A DNA stretch of 44,807 bases from Chara braunii (Eukaryota; Streptophyta; Charophyceae; Charales; Characeae): the NCBI GenBank assembly GCA_003427395.1, contig BFEA01000052.1, forward strand, positions 2,573,679-2,618,485. Reading direction: 5' to 3'. Of the stretch, positions 34,400 through 44,483 are shown piece after piece. The translations under genes were made by a program, and so were the position numbers. A model generated the notes under the pieces. It had not been told where the DNA came from and did no database searches. It worked only from the letters and a program-made list of their open reading frames with translations. Each line of letters opens with the position of its first letter. Positions within the stretch are counted from its first letter, which is position 1.

Positions 34400-35266
34400 T
34401 CACATTAACGAAATGCCATCACTTGGCGCCGTTACCACGTAATCGTTGTGCAAGAGAAGCAACTGCAGCATATTACCTTTTTGAACTGCGTTGTCGTGCC
34501 TTACTAGTTGTCTTTCAATAAGGGCGCGTCGGCTGCGCCTTCCTTGCCGCCACTTTCGGGTTTCCTTGTGCTGCCACTTTCGGGAACTCTCTCTTCCGTC
34601 CACGCGTCTGTCGTATTCGCCTGCCCTGTCACCGCCCTCGTCGTGCGCTGTGCCGTCGCTGCTCCTGCCGTCCTCGTCATCAGCGTCGTGAGTGTCGCGA
34701 GAATGTCCATCGGAAGTTTCACTGTCACCTCCCTTGTCACTTGTTGCCTCGTTCTCCTCCCCGTTAGACTTTTCTGATATGAACTGGTCGTGTTCCTCTT
34801 TTGCTTCCTCTCGGGCCGCGCTGTGCATATTGTCCGAGCCTCTCAGATCGATCATCTCCACCATTCTATCCTTTTTGTACGTGATTCTCTTCTTTGTCAT
34901 GTGGTGCACCTTTGACATTCCGTCTTCCCGCGACCTTTTCTCGGGGGCATTGGGTGGACGGTTCTCGACGCCGCTGGCACGGTTCCGTGAGGCAGGAGTC
35001 GCAGGGGGTGACTCATTGCGTTCTTTCAGCTTTGAAATCTCCCTCTGACTTGATGGGAGAGAAACTTTTGATCCGTTTCTGCGGCCGCTGGTCCGCTCTG
35101 TTTTTGCATTCTGGGATCCGTTTCTGCAATGCTGTCTCCTTTCTTTTTTTTTATCAGCCTTGCATATCTTTCTCCCCTTGTCCTTCTTTTCCACGGCCTT
35201 CAAAGACTTGCACAGATCCTCGTATTTTGGTCTTGGAGCCATGACCCTTTTTTTTCCCACATACAT
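34400..35266 (-). CDS. Charged, mostly disordered protein of the KDZ element
   Basis: Intact ORF of 288 codons from ATG 35266, or 280 from the more plausible ATG 35242 (MAPRPKYEDLCKSLKAVEKK), to TAA 34402-34400. The N-terminal third is strongly basic with KADKKKERRQ-type runs. The middle (MTKKRITYKKDRMVEMIDLR) is the least disordered part. The C-terminal half is an acidic D/E/S/G stretch (TSDKGGDSETSDGHSRD), followed by an arginine-rich patch and a hydrophobic end. No family recognised. A basic-acidic layout fits a DNA- or histone-binding partner, but that is inference. It is the only gene of the element without an internal stop. Upstream are a (GA)n tract and a hairpin module. Confidence 0.5.
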   Translation of the reverse strand: MYVGKKRVMAPRPKYEDLCKSLKAVEKKDKGRKICKADKKKERRQHCRNGSQNAKTERTSGRRNGSKVSLPSSQREISKLKERNESPPATPASRNRASGVENRPPNAPEKRSREDGMSKVHHMTKKRITYKKDRMVEMIDLRGSDNMHSAAREEAKEEHDQFISEKSNGEENEATSDKGGDSETSDGHSRDTHDADDEDGRSSDGTAHDEGGDRAGEYDRRVDGRESSRKWQHKETRKWRQGRRSRRALIERQLVRHDNAVQKGNMLQLLLLHNDYVVTAPSDGISLM

Positions 35267-35342
35267 CAAAGTGGAATACGAACAACAATTGCTTCAGCAA
35301 TGTCGTGCGTCGATCCATACACCCCTGAAGTGTAATGGCTGC

Positions 35343-35345
<3 letters not shown>

Positions 35346-35401
<56 letters not shown>
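35346..35401. repeat. (GA)n microsatellite upstream of the disordered-protein gene
   Basis: 56 bp of GA, reading as CT on the coding strand, about 80 bp before the start codon. Confidence 0.95.
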
Positions 35402-35404
<3 letters not shown>

Positions 35405-35573
35405 CACCAAGATCTTATTGTTGATTTTGCGACGTCATTTAAGTTACCAACCTCTTTGTGCGTCAGAATGACTGTATATGTATTGTCAGGCGGCACGGGT
35501 TCGCATAGTCACAATAACAAAAATAAAACAAGCAAAGAAAAACTTGGAAGATGTCCCCGGCCATCACCGCGAG

Positions 35574-35650
35574 AAGGTTGGCTACTGCGGGCCAATCAAC
35601 TGGTCAAGCCACCGGTCTTTATGTAACAAATGCCCGCAGTAGTGAACTTT
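35574..35650. repeat. Hairpin module between genes
   Basis: AAGGTTGGCTACTGCGGGCC at the left pairs with GCCCGCAGTAGTGAACTTT at the right. The GGGCC/GCCC end differs from the GTGCC/GGCAC of other modules and is matched on both arms. Orientation is opposite to the tandem modules at 32140-32714. Confidence 0.85.
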
Positions 35651-35916
35651 CCTCACATCGTCTTTTGACGACCTCAACGACAATTTAAGGCTTACGAAGT
35701 GTTGCTCTGTCTTCTGTTTATGACGCATCTCAACGCAGTCGCTATGTGTGAGGCCGCGACTGTGCCGTTACCTTTTGTAATTGCAGCACAGCGAGCGAGC
35801 CGATCCACCATAGACTGGCGAAATTAGTGAAAAGTTATTTCGTCCACCGTTGGTCTTTTAACAATTTCCAGTTCGTCCTTGCCTCTCACATCCTTCGGTG
35901 CAGTTCTTGCAAGAAA

Positions 35917-36927
35917 TTATATTACAGTGGCAGCGATGCAACACACATAGACACCACAGTCTCTATAATTGTTATGTTGCGGGCATTCTGCATGCAAAAG
36001 TTTACTTCCTAGTAGATCTCTACATGTCACCCACGGCGTATGAACCTTTTCCGGTGTCAACACCCCCGAGTTGGATGCCTCGTAGAGGTACTCGTGCCAC
36101 AAAAATGTTCGCAAGGCCTTCCATTCCTCTCGCTTCTTCCCTTTCAAGGAGTCAACAACGATGACGATAAGAGGTTCATAGACATGACTGTCCTGAGTGA
36201 CTGCCAAGAAGGATCTGACATTGAGCAACAGAAGAAAAATCCAATGTTTGTTATGGTTCACAGGTATTACAGTGGCTGTCGCGCGTCGCAGTTCATTGCT
36301 CAGTCGATGCAACTTCCGTGGTCTATTCTTGATTGCGTCCTCCCATCCGCTTTTCGTCAAATGCACTTTCAGATTGCCAATGACCTCGGGGTGCCAGAAA
36401 GTTGTGCAGACATAGACTGTTGCGTTGTCCCGTGGCGGCGACTGTTCTTCATACAAAGACTGCAAATAAATGTCGATAATGTTGTCGTTCAGCCATTCGT
36501 TGTCGGACAATCGTACAACATCAGATTTTGTTATGGGTATAGCGTGTCTCTTTGATTTCCACGTGAAGAGGAACAATTCGTCCTCATCATTATCTTGAAT
36601 ATCAGTCTACACTTCTCTCGTTCTCGTTATGTCCCCGACTTTCGCTTTTCCCTTAATGCCGGATGACTCTTCGATTATCAACTGGGGAGACTTTGCTTCA
36701 CCCTTTGTCATTATATCATACATTTCCATGTACCAAGGGTCCCTCAACATTTTCTGTCACCTCTTTGCTGACCTCTCACTTGTCAATGGCAACAACGGTT
36801 CGCTTGCCACCTCTCTGCGGTGCTCTTCGTCTTTATTTTCCATCCTTGGACCGGTGACCGGTTCTGTACTCACATATGACCACTTCGCGCCGCCACCACA
36901 CATGTTACTTTTCTGTGACTTTGTCAT
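35917..36927 (-). pseudogene. Ulp1/SENP-type cysteine protease (C48) of the KDZ element
   Basis: The protease domain lies in 36606-35917: NEWLNDNIIDIYLQSL (substrate groove), NHNKHWIFLLL (catalytic His), VIVVDSLKGKKR (catalytic Asp), and CPQHNNYRDCGVYVC (oxyanion Gln and nucleophile Cys). All catalytic residues are present. Upstream the same frame continues to ATG 36927 through two in-frame stops, TGA 36759-36757 and TAG 36609-36607, over a charged region (MTKSQKSNMCGGGAKWSYV). A good splice-like pair, GTAAGA to TCACAG (35 bp), could join an earlier exon at 37130-36950. Ulp1 proteases remove SUMO or related tags; in KDZ elements they are recurrent accessory genes of unknown role. The domain has the usual length of about 200 residues. 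Confidence 0.8.
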
Positions 36928-37106
36928 CCTCGCTCAGCTTCTCTTACCTGCACCCTGTTATTCAGTGTTCTGTATCGCTCCTTTCCGAACGCGCGCGACG
37001 TTGTAAGTTTCTGTTCCTGTTCACACGTGTCGGTCAAAATGGAATGACACGGACGATTTGTTAAGTTTTTTAACAACTTGAAATCGTTTTTATAGGATAC
37101 TTCGGG

Positions 37107-37206
37107 GAGAGAGAGAGAGAGAGATAGAGAGAGGTTAGTTACTGCATGCAAAAACTGATACGATGTCACTGTTGACTACGTAAATGTCACGCAGTAGTGA
37201 ACTTTT
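37107..37206. repeat. (GA)n tract and hairpin module upstream of the protease gene
   Basis: GA repeats at 37107-37132 run straight into the module 37131-37206: GAGGTTAGTTACTGCATG at the left, and CACGCAGTAGTGAACTTTT at the right. The arms pair with a few mismatches. Confidence 0.8.
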
Positions 37207-37474
37207 GGGGACACTTTCGTCTCGCATGTGGTTTTCACCGCTTCATAAGCTTGGCCACATTTGACATGATATTTCTCAACATATAACGGAAAGAAAAAAA
37301 CGAATGTTCTCTCTTGTCCCCCTATACTTCGGAAGAAACAACATGACTGTCTCGTGGCGACGACAGATAGACAGACATACATAGTTCGTCAAACTTCTGA
37401 TGAAGGGCGTTACGACGCCTCTCTCTCTCTCTCTCTCTCCCATAGCAAACATAGAAACTTTGCATTTGTTTCTT

Positions 37475-40200
37475 CTACAATATGACATTGTACTTGTTCA
37501 AATAAAAATAGTCCTCACGCTGTTTTGCATGCTGCTTCGATCCCCATAGTGGTTTAGAGAAGCAAGGAACAATGTGAACTACGTCTACAATAGTGTCGGT
37601 CGAAACGACGCTACTGTGTTGATGTCCATTCAACTTCTCCCATTTCAATTTCTTGCAACCTGTCACGTGTTGGCGTTCACTGTCGACCTCCTTGTACTAT
37701 TGTACAAATCCGCAACTGTGTTCCATATTACCGCTGTCCGCGGGTGCGTCCACGACAAAAAACATGGCTACTGATGGAAACTATGTGCATTCCTTGCCTG
37801 CTTTGATTGCGATGTCACTGTACACTGGTCTCCCATGGAACTATGACGACGCTCTTGCAGTTTGAACAAGTGTGCCCCTGTTTGTTCCGTCTTATACGCA
37901 GGCGATGGCCAGGTGTGTCCGTGTGTGTATAAGCAGGTCGTCAGAAGGAGGCTGAAAATCATTCTCCACCATGTATGTCATAAGCGCAGCTCGAAAATCG
38001 CGTCTGCAAGGAAGTTCTTTGAGTATCTTACACGGATGGTTGTCAATGCCTTCTCCCTCGCATATGTACTCGTCATCGATGTTGAACCACCGCAGTTGCA
38101 GCATTGTCGTATTGCGTAGTGCGAGGGTGTTCGTTCCAGTGGCCATACAGTCTGTCACGGACAACCGGTTCTCAACCGTTCTCTTCCTCCGTTTCCTCAC
38201 GATCCCGATCTCTTCGCGCAACGCCAATGACCGGCGTACGTGGTTTAGCATCTGGGTTGAAGTTTTTCGCCTGTTTGATGACAGGTATGGTTGTTTGCAG
38301 AATTTCCTGTGGTGATGCTCCCAAACATCTGTCGCGAAGGTGTCAGGGACACCGGATCGCTCAATACACGTTCTCAGATGCATGAGATCGTGCAACTTGG
38401 GGAGTTTCCATGTTGATGGTTGATATTTTTCCAATTTTGCTTTGATGGTCGTTATGAAGTTCATGATCAAAGCGTCGCATTCATCGAGCGAAGCACGAGT
38501 GTGTGTTGTACACCGAAACACTCGTATGTACATTTCCATCAGTTTCACAAAACAAACGGTGATGCCCTTGCCTGTCGAGCGCGGGATAATATTATAAATA
38601 AGGAACACACACACACTGTCGTCACAAACCGGTTTTGCTTCGCCTCGAACTGTCCCTCCCTCGAAAAAAAATTGCTGTCAGTGGCCACCGACAGCACAAG
38701 TTGGGCGTATGTTCGCGTGCATCTCTCACTAACGCTTTGCAACCTTGCATCTAGTTCCTTCAGGATCTCTGTTTACGGTAAGTGCGACAACTTCTCAAAG
38801 GCTGCAGTCCTGAATGCGTCAATCATGTGCAGGAATATGCCGTGCTCGATTGTGTGCATACGGTCTGGTTGCAATGCCAGGTGGTAGTCTAGCTGAGGAT
38901 CGTCACCATTGGGGCCCCTGTAGAACCCCCAAAGGCCGTTCTGTTGAATATGCCTATGCATGTTCAACTACGACATTCGTGCTTCCACTGCACGGCGAAC
39001 GTCGATGTCGTCGGCGGTGAACACATTTGCTGTGAGGTGTGTTTCCAGCGTCCGTGATCTCCTGCAGTCTGTGAAATCGGCTATAACATCAAAGTCGTTT
39101 TTAGACACGGTGCATGTCCGACATACACCAAACTTCACAGTTGCAATCGCACATCGTTCTAGGTAGTCCTGGATATAGTTGAGGAGGAAAGGGCGGACAG
39201 TTATGTCCCCGAATCGTGTTGTCGGTATCATTATTCCGTCATGAGAGGCGTCCTTCGCAGACTGCAACACCACTGTAAGGGCCTTGTGCAAAATGATGGT
39301 CTTTCGCTTTCTGAATGCGGTGGACTACAGACCCCATCCTTTGTCACGTGGACGATGACGAAGTACAGAAAGATAGGTTAGCAGTGTGACTTCGGATGCG
39401 TGGTCGGCTAGTGACATCATTAGAGGGTACGCCGTCTGTTTTTGACGACTGTCTTTATGTGTCTTGTCGGAATACAATGAAAGAGGGATAACATAACGTG
39501 GATTACCATTCCCGTCCACACCTTTGTCCGCTCGAATGATCGACTGGATGTGATAACTTAGCGCCCTGCTGCGTGGGCTGGATATTCTGAGGTGCTCTGA
39601 CGGCGGAGACACTTCTAGAGAAGACACCGTCTCATATTTTTGTAATGCGATATGAAAAATCGACAGAAATGTCGTTCGCCAGTCGCGGTGCCACAAAATG
39701 GCGTACGCATCTCGTGGTCAATCGTCACAACGTAGATCTAACTCTTTCCATCCAGCAGCCTCTACTAAACTCTCTGCCCATGTCAAACACTCTCGACTAT
39801 TACGATACACGATGTCTCTCGTGCTGAATCTCGGGTGTGTGAGAAGTGACAAAAGAGCATCTATGTCACTCTGCGATATACCGACGCCGTCCCTGGCGGA
39901 GAAAATCAGTGCCGCTAGCTTGCGAGAGCTGTCAAAAGACTCGACAGGCTGCGGTTGCTGCTCTTCGAATGTCCCGCCCTCCCCGTCTACATTCTCGGGG
40001 GCCCCGACGTCCTCGCTCTCATCGCTCACGAGATTCACTGCACCTATACTTAATAGTCCGGCGTCATCGACCACACCCATCTCCTGCCCAAGTGTTGTTT
40101 CGTCCACCACGGTCGGGCATGCCCTCGCACGATGTGAGTATAAAGTTCATAATGACATGAAAGGCTTGCCACAGTCACACACCCCTGGGCCGCTGTCCAT
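37475..40200 (-). pseudogene. KDZ/Plavaka-type transposase, broken by in-frame stops
   Basis: About 909 codons. Starts at ATG 40200 with a zinc-finger-like CDCGKPF..LYSHRARAC. Conserved blocks follow in the family order: TWAESLVEAAGWKELDL; LSLYSDKTHKDSRQKQTAYP (39570-39450, first acidic catalytic motif); VRPFLLNYIQDYLERCAIAT with GVCRTC; PQLDYHLALQPDRMHTIEHG; LPKLHDLMHL; TDVWEHHHRKFCKQPY (38290-38240, with a conserved Glu); and the C-terminal RASS.FHGRPVYSDIAI and DTIVDVVHIVPCFSK. Frame is kept through stops at 40147 TGA, 39718 TGA, 39325 TAG, 38968 TAG, 38773 TAA, 37892 TAA, and 37841, 37781, 37697 TAG. The only frame change (about 38570-38615) could be a 35-41-bp GT-AG intron. It would cut and paste the element. 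Family assignment is by eye. Confidence 0.7.
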
Positions 40201-40947
40201 TTTCTGTGCACGCAGTGCATTCCAAAAACAAACAGAGCGATGCGGACAGTGTTTTGATTAGCATTGGTTAAGGTCGTTTGAATTATAAGTTGCAGAGCAT
40301 ATTTTGTTATATTGTGTAAGTGTTGCACATCCTCTTCTCTGTGAGAGAGAGATAGAGAGGGAGTATTGATTGTCAATTTTTGTACAAATGGTCTGTGTCG
40401 CTGATCCCAATTGACAAAGATCAGTAGTCAACTGTGCGACACGATAATTTATATGCCATGACAGGTTCTATGGTCGTGTTGGAAGAGGCAACGACTTACG
40501 CATGGTACACGATATATGACACAACATTCATCACCACGTTTGTGCGGCTGCCCAAGTTCGCAACTATCCATCCACGACGTTTGAGAATGTGGTATGTGTT
40601 TTCCATGTCCGCATGAAAATGATTGCACCTCGGCACCTCAGCCGACCTCCGCAACCGCTTCCAAAATATTTCACAACCTAATACATTTGAATTTAAATTA
40701 CAGAGAATGCAAAAAAGAAACACAACACACACACATTCGTCATCACAGGGTCTGATGTGTCTCACAAACTCCAAAAGGCAACAAATTATGACATACATCG
40801 TAACAATCATCAAATAATTGAAATATTGTTCAATCCTTTGTCAGCACGCTGTAGTGAACCGCATGTACTTGGAGAGGCAAACAACAGGCAGCATGACACA
40901 GAACCCGTAGATGGATGTACAGATTCTAATATAGATACAACTCGACA

Positions 40948-41001
<54 letters not shown>

Positions 41002-41004
41002 AAA
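40201..41004 (-). other. Upstream region of the transposase
   Basis: Contains a GA-rich patch (40338-40361), a possible small ORF of unknown nature (40620-40496, MENTYHILKRRGWIVANLGS), the 7-bp pair GTGTCGC/GCGACAC at about 40395-40441, a lone half-module CACGCTGTAGTGAACC (about 40845), and a (GA)n tract at 40951-40995. I do not recognise the small ORF. Confidence 0.4.
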
Positions 41005-41080
41005 AAAGTTCACTAGTGCGGGTCAGAACGACAACAAACAGCACCGGTGGACACTGATATGGCACGCAGTAGTAAACCCG
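41005..41080. repeat. Hairpin module beside (GA)n
   Basis: AAAGTTCACTAGTGCGGGTC at the left and GGCACGCAGTAGTAAACCC at the right. It directly follows the (GA)n tract and an A run. The arms are less well matched than in other modules. Confidence 0.75.
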
Positions 41081-41205
41081 ACCGTCGTTGAAATTGAGGC
41101 AGACATAGAGGGATGTACAGGTTGAGCTTCCCATGTGTATCAAAACGTATGTGCACTGGTTGTTTGTACTACTACTTTATTGCTCTATGCTATGCATGTC
41201 TCTCA

Positions 41206-42772
41206 TCATCCCTGATGTCTAACATGGTCTGTCGTGGTGTGTGGGTGTGTCTGTGTGTGATCATGTCGTGGCCAAGCACTAACTATTGTGTCTCCTGTTG
41301 ACAAGTCGGGGTGCAATGTCTCTCCCCAAGCTGTCGCCAGTGCGCCGTGTATGAGGCAACTCAGGTTGACTCCCCATGTCAGTGACATTGCTAGTACGAC
41401 CTCTCTGTTGACCAAAACAAACTATCCCTTGCCAACATGTGACCACTTGTTCCTCTTGTTGCACGATTTTATTATGCTGGTCACTGCGGCATACTGCAGT
41501 GCACCATCTGGTGTTGCCCCCTTCATCACAACACGCAACACTTTGTGCGGATCGGGAAAAACACGTGCCAACCTCAGAACTGCATGTGCCTACCCTTTTG
41601 CCACTTGTTCACCCGGCCCCTTCAAATCATAGTATACATCATGTTCCTCGTCTTCTTTGTCGATGCTGACTTCTCTGCCGCTCACTTCCACGTCAGAAGA
41701 TGATGCCCCATCATCCTTTTCTCCATCTTCTTCTTCTGCATTGTCTGTGTACTCTGCAAAGCAACTTGGCAAATCGGCTTTTTCAAATCCACGATCACAC
41801 TGTTCTTTCTCCTGTGAAAGCATTGAAGATATCGGAATACACTAGCTCCGAGTCCTCTCTCGTTGCTGTCTGCATGGGAGACACATCGATTGCCATACTG
41901 GTTATTGACTCTTGTGCTGCTGATGGTTGTCCGTTGTCTGGAATGATTGCTAAATTTGTTTCGCTGACCATTACCTTCCACCCTTCTTCTCTTTCTCTTT
42001 GTCTCTCAACATCGCAACTTGCAAGACCGAGCCGCTCCAAAGCAGCTGATAATAACTCCCCCCACAACGGTCTGCCTGATATGATGTTGTCTTCTATTCT
42101 TGCTGACACAAATTCTATCAGATCTTGACCTTGCAGTGCAAACTCAGTGACTTCGTGCAACGCCTCATGAATGACGTTTCTGTCGTCGGCACTCTTTTTC
42201 ATGAAGTCCACAAGTTGATCCAGTGGAACATATTCCACACCATCTACAACAATGACAAGAATATCTCAAAAGTCTTCTGGCGGTGTTTGTGTAATGTCCT
42301 TCATTCTGGACAATACCAAGATTTCTGCAGCACCACTCTTCAACTTGTCGTTCGACCCATCAACAAGCATTTCCCAATTCTTTGTCATAGTGCCCAGCAA
42401 CTTCTTGAAATCCGCAAGTCTATATGTGCCCCCTTTCTGCTGCATTGTCATGTCCACATCTCCTTCTTCGCACATTTCTTCACTGCACATCCACTGGACC
42501 ACTCCTTTTAGACTGTATGCACTGTCTTCCACATCGCTGTCCACAAGTACATGTGGTGACTCTCTGAAGCATTGCAAGAGTGTTCGTGCTTTGACACAAC
42601 CCTCGTCGTTTGCCATGATCGTGGATCTCATATCCACACCGACTATGAAGTACCTCGACACCCTTTCCTCAAGCAAAGACAACTCGTTGTTACCGTTGTA
42701 GTGGACGCCCTCCTTTGCATACTTCATTACCTCTGCAAGAGCAACCTCCACCTGTGCTACTGACATCGACAT
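41206..42772 (-). pseudogene. Unknown KDZ-element gene E, broken by in-frame stops
   Basis: Not recognised. Starts at ATG 42772 (MSMSVAQVEVALAEVMKY). It runs to TGA 42268-42266 and continues in frame (DILVIVVDGVEYVPLDQLVD) to about 41825. A change of frame there could be a 31-bp GT-AG intron ending TTTCACAG. The next part is acidic (EEEDGEKDDGASSSDVEVSG) and reads through TAG 41592-41590 and TAG 41424-41422 into a hydrophobic C-terminal part (VLAMSLTWGVNLSCLIHGAL), ending at about 41206. The sense through these stops is clearly protein-like, so the reading is one gene of about 510 codons. It is the first gene in the direction of transcription. Function unknown; it may be an element-specific partner of the transposase. 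Confidence 0.45.
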
Positions 42773-42837
42773 GATGCGTAGGGTTTGTCTTTCGTCCTCT
42801 TCTCTCTGCCAGCGGAAACGCACAATGACGTCAACGA

Positions 42838-42873
<36 letters not shown>

Positions 42874-42936
42874 TTCTCTCTCTCCCTCTCTCTCTCTCCA
42901 CCCATATCCGTGTGTGTGTATCTGTGACGCTGTGTA

Positions 42937-42968
<32 letters not shown>

Positions 42969-43082
42969 TGTGTGGCGTCTATGTGTGAACCTATGTGAAT
43001 GTCTGTGCAGTGTGTCTTTGTGTATATGTCTATGGATGTGTGTGTATGAATGGTCTGTGCGTGTGTCTTCGTGTATGTTCCC
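42773..43082. repeat. (CT)n and (GT)n microsatellites upstream of gene E
   Basis: CT-rich repeat at 42838-42899 with a few TTT interruptions, then GT repeats at 42905-42975 and looser GT-rich sequence to 43080. ORFs here encode only RERE or THTH runs. Confidence 0.9.
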
Positions 43083-43173
43083 AAGTTGGCTATTGCGTGC
43101 CATTCGAAGTCGCAACGGTCATCATTCGTAAGTTTCTGGCACACAGTAGCCAACTTTAAAGGTGCATGTCAAA

Positions 43174-43216
<43 letters not shown>

Positions 43217-43368
43217 TTTCTATATACGCCTGTGTGTGTGTGTGTATTTGTTATGTGTGCTTGGTTGTGCATGTGTTAGCGTGTCCGACTTCAGGTTGGC
43301 TACTTCGTGTCATTTGAAGTCACAACGGACCTGTGTGGTCTGTGTATGGCACGAAGTAGCCAACTTGA
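43083..43368. repeat. Two hairpin modules in direct repeat
   Basis: Modules 43083-43157 (AAGTTGGCTATTGCGTGCC and GGCACACAGTAGCCAACTTT) and 43292-43368 (AGGTTGGCTACTTCGTGTC and GGCACGAAGTAGCCAACTTG). In the second, the usual TGC/GCA inner triplet is TTC on one arm and GAA on the other, a matched double change. Both are followed by a shared GGTGCA, an AATGTGTGTG string, and a (GT)n tract (43175-43214 after the first). Confidence 0.85.
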
Positions 43369-43980
43369 ACGGTGCACACCAGAATGTGTGTATGTGTCTG
43401 TGTGGTTGTGTGAATGTGTGTCTTTAAGACAAGCTGTATGAGTATCGTTGTGTATATGTGTATGTATGTGTGGGCCCAGGTATTTCAAATCGCCAGTGTG
43501 TGTGTGTGTATGAGTAACGCGGCTGTGTGTCTGTGTTTGTCTGTGTGTGTGATACTCTTTGCCCACAACAACCCATGTTCGAACCGGACGAGTACATATG
43601 TAGCAGAGAAATATCTAAATGGCAAAAGGTATGACTAGCAAAGGGCAGGAGGGAGAGGGAGATGGGGGGGCGAGGTACATACGTCATTACGGTGGAGATC
43701 ATCTTCATCACCTTGTTAGGCGCTGCATCTGGAAGGCCCCCCATTGGAAGGGGGGTTGGGGGGTTGCTCGTGCCAGCATCAGGCATGGCGGATCACTGAG
43801 CATCCACATAGCTGCTTTGTGTTGTCCAGTGGACATCAGGTCAACGTACAACACGAGGCCCCCCGTAGTTACTTCAACGCATGTCAGAGGAAGCAGAAGG
43901 AGGGTCGTCATGCCTATGCTGGGCTTCATGTTATGCCTGCAGTAGATGTGGGATTCAGACTTTGATTCTGGTTCATCCAC
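43369..43980. other. Unassigned sequence after the last hairpin module
   Basis: GT-rich to about 43560, then 420 bp of normal composition with overlapping ORFs of 90-120 codons on both strands. None has a recognisable domain. It may contain the outer right end of the KDZ element. Confidence 0.3.
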
Positions 43981-44091
43981 TTACAGACCAGACAGACAGA
44001 CACACAGACAGACAGACAACTAGACAGACAACTAGACAGACAAACAAAGACACAGACAGAAAGAATGAAAGAGAAAAAAAAAGAAAGAAAG

Positions 44092-44130
<39 letters not shown>

Positions 44131-44452
44131 AACATGTTACACAAAGAAAAAAAGAAAGAAAGAACGAAAGAGAAAGAAAGAAAGAGACAGACAGACACAC
44201 AGGCAGACAGACTGACACACAGACACACAGACTAGGAGACAGATAGACAGACGGACAGACAAACAGACAGACAGAAAGGTGATCAGAATGAATGAATGAA
44301 TGAATGAATGAATGAATGAATGAATGAATGAATGAATGAATGAATGAAAGAACGAAAAAAAGAAAGAAAGAAAGATAGAGAAATGAAGAAAGAAAGAACG
44401 AGAAAGAAAGAAAGAGAAAGAAAGAGAAAGAAAGAAAGAAAGAAGGAAAGGG

Positions 44453-44483
<31 letters not shown>

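Larger units (their letters stand above)
32140..43368 (-). mobile_element. Large KDZ/Plavaka-like DNA transposon, five genes, decayed
   Basis: All recognisable genes run on the minus strand: unknown gene E (42772-41206), transposase (40200-37475), Ulp1-type protease (36927-35917), charged disordered protein (35266-34400) and unknown gene A (34277-33382). Large KDZ (Kyakuja-Dileera-Zisupton) elements that carry Ulp1 proteases are known, which supports treating the block as one element. Hairpin modules of about 75 bp lie at both ends and between the gene blocks. Exact termini and target duplications were not found, and a sequencing gap lies at 32828-33199. The limits given are the outermost hairpin modules. 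Confidence 0.55.

Noticed and set aside
37475-40200. Firm claim of an altered genetic code
   Set aside because: All three stop codons occur in frame, and the same region also has normal Gln and Arg codons; C-to-T decay explains the data more simply, so the code change is kept only as an alternative.
40496-40813. Small minus-strand ORF upstream of the transposase as a sixth gene
   Set aside because: Part of it (MENTYHILKRRG) looks protein-like, but it is short, unrecognised and lacks support; left as a note in the upstream region.
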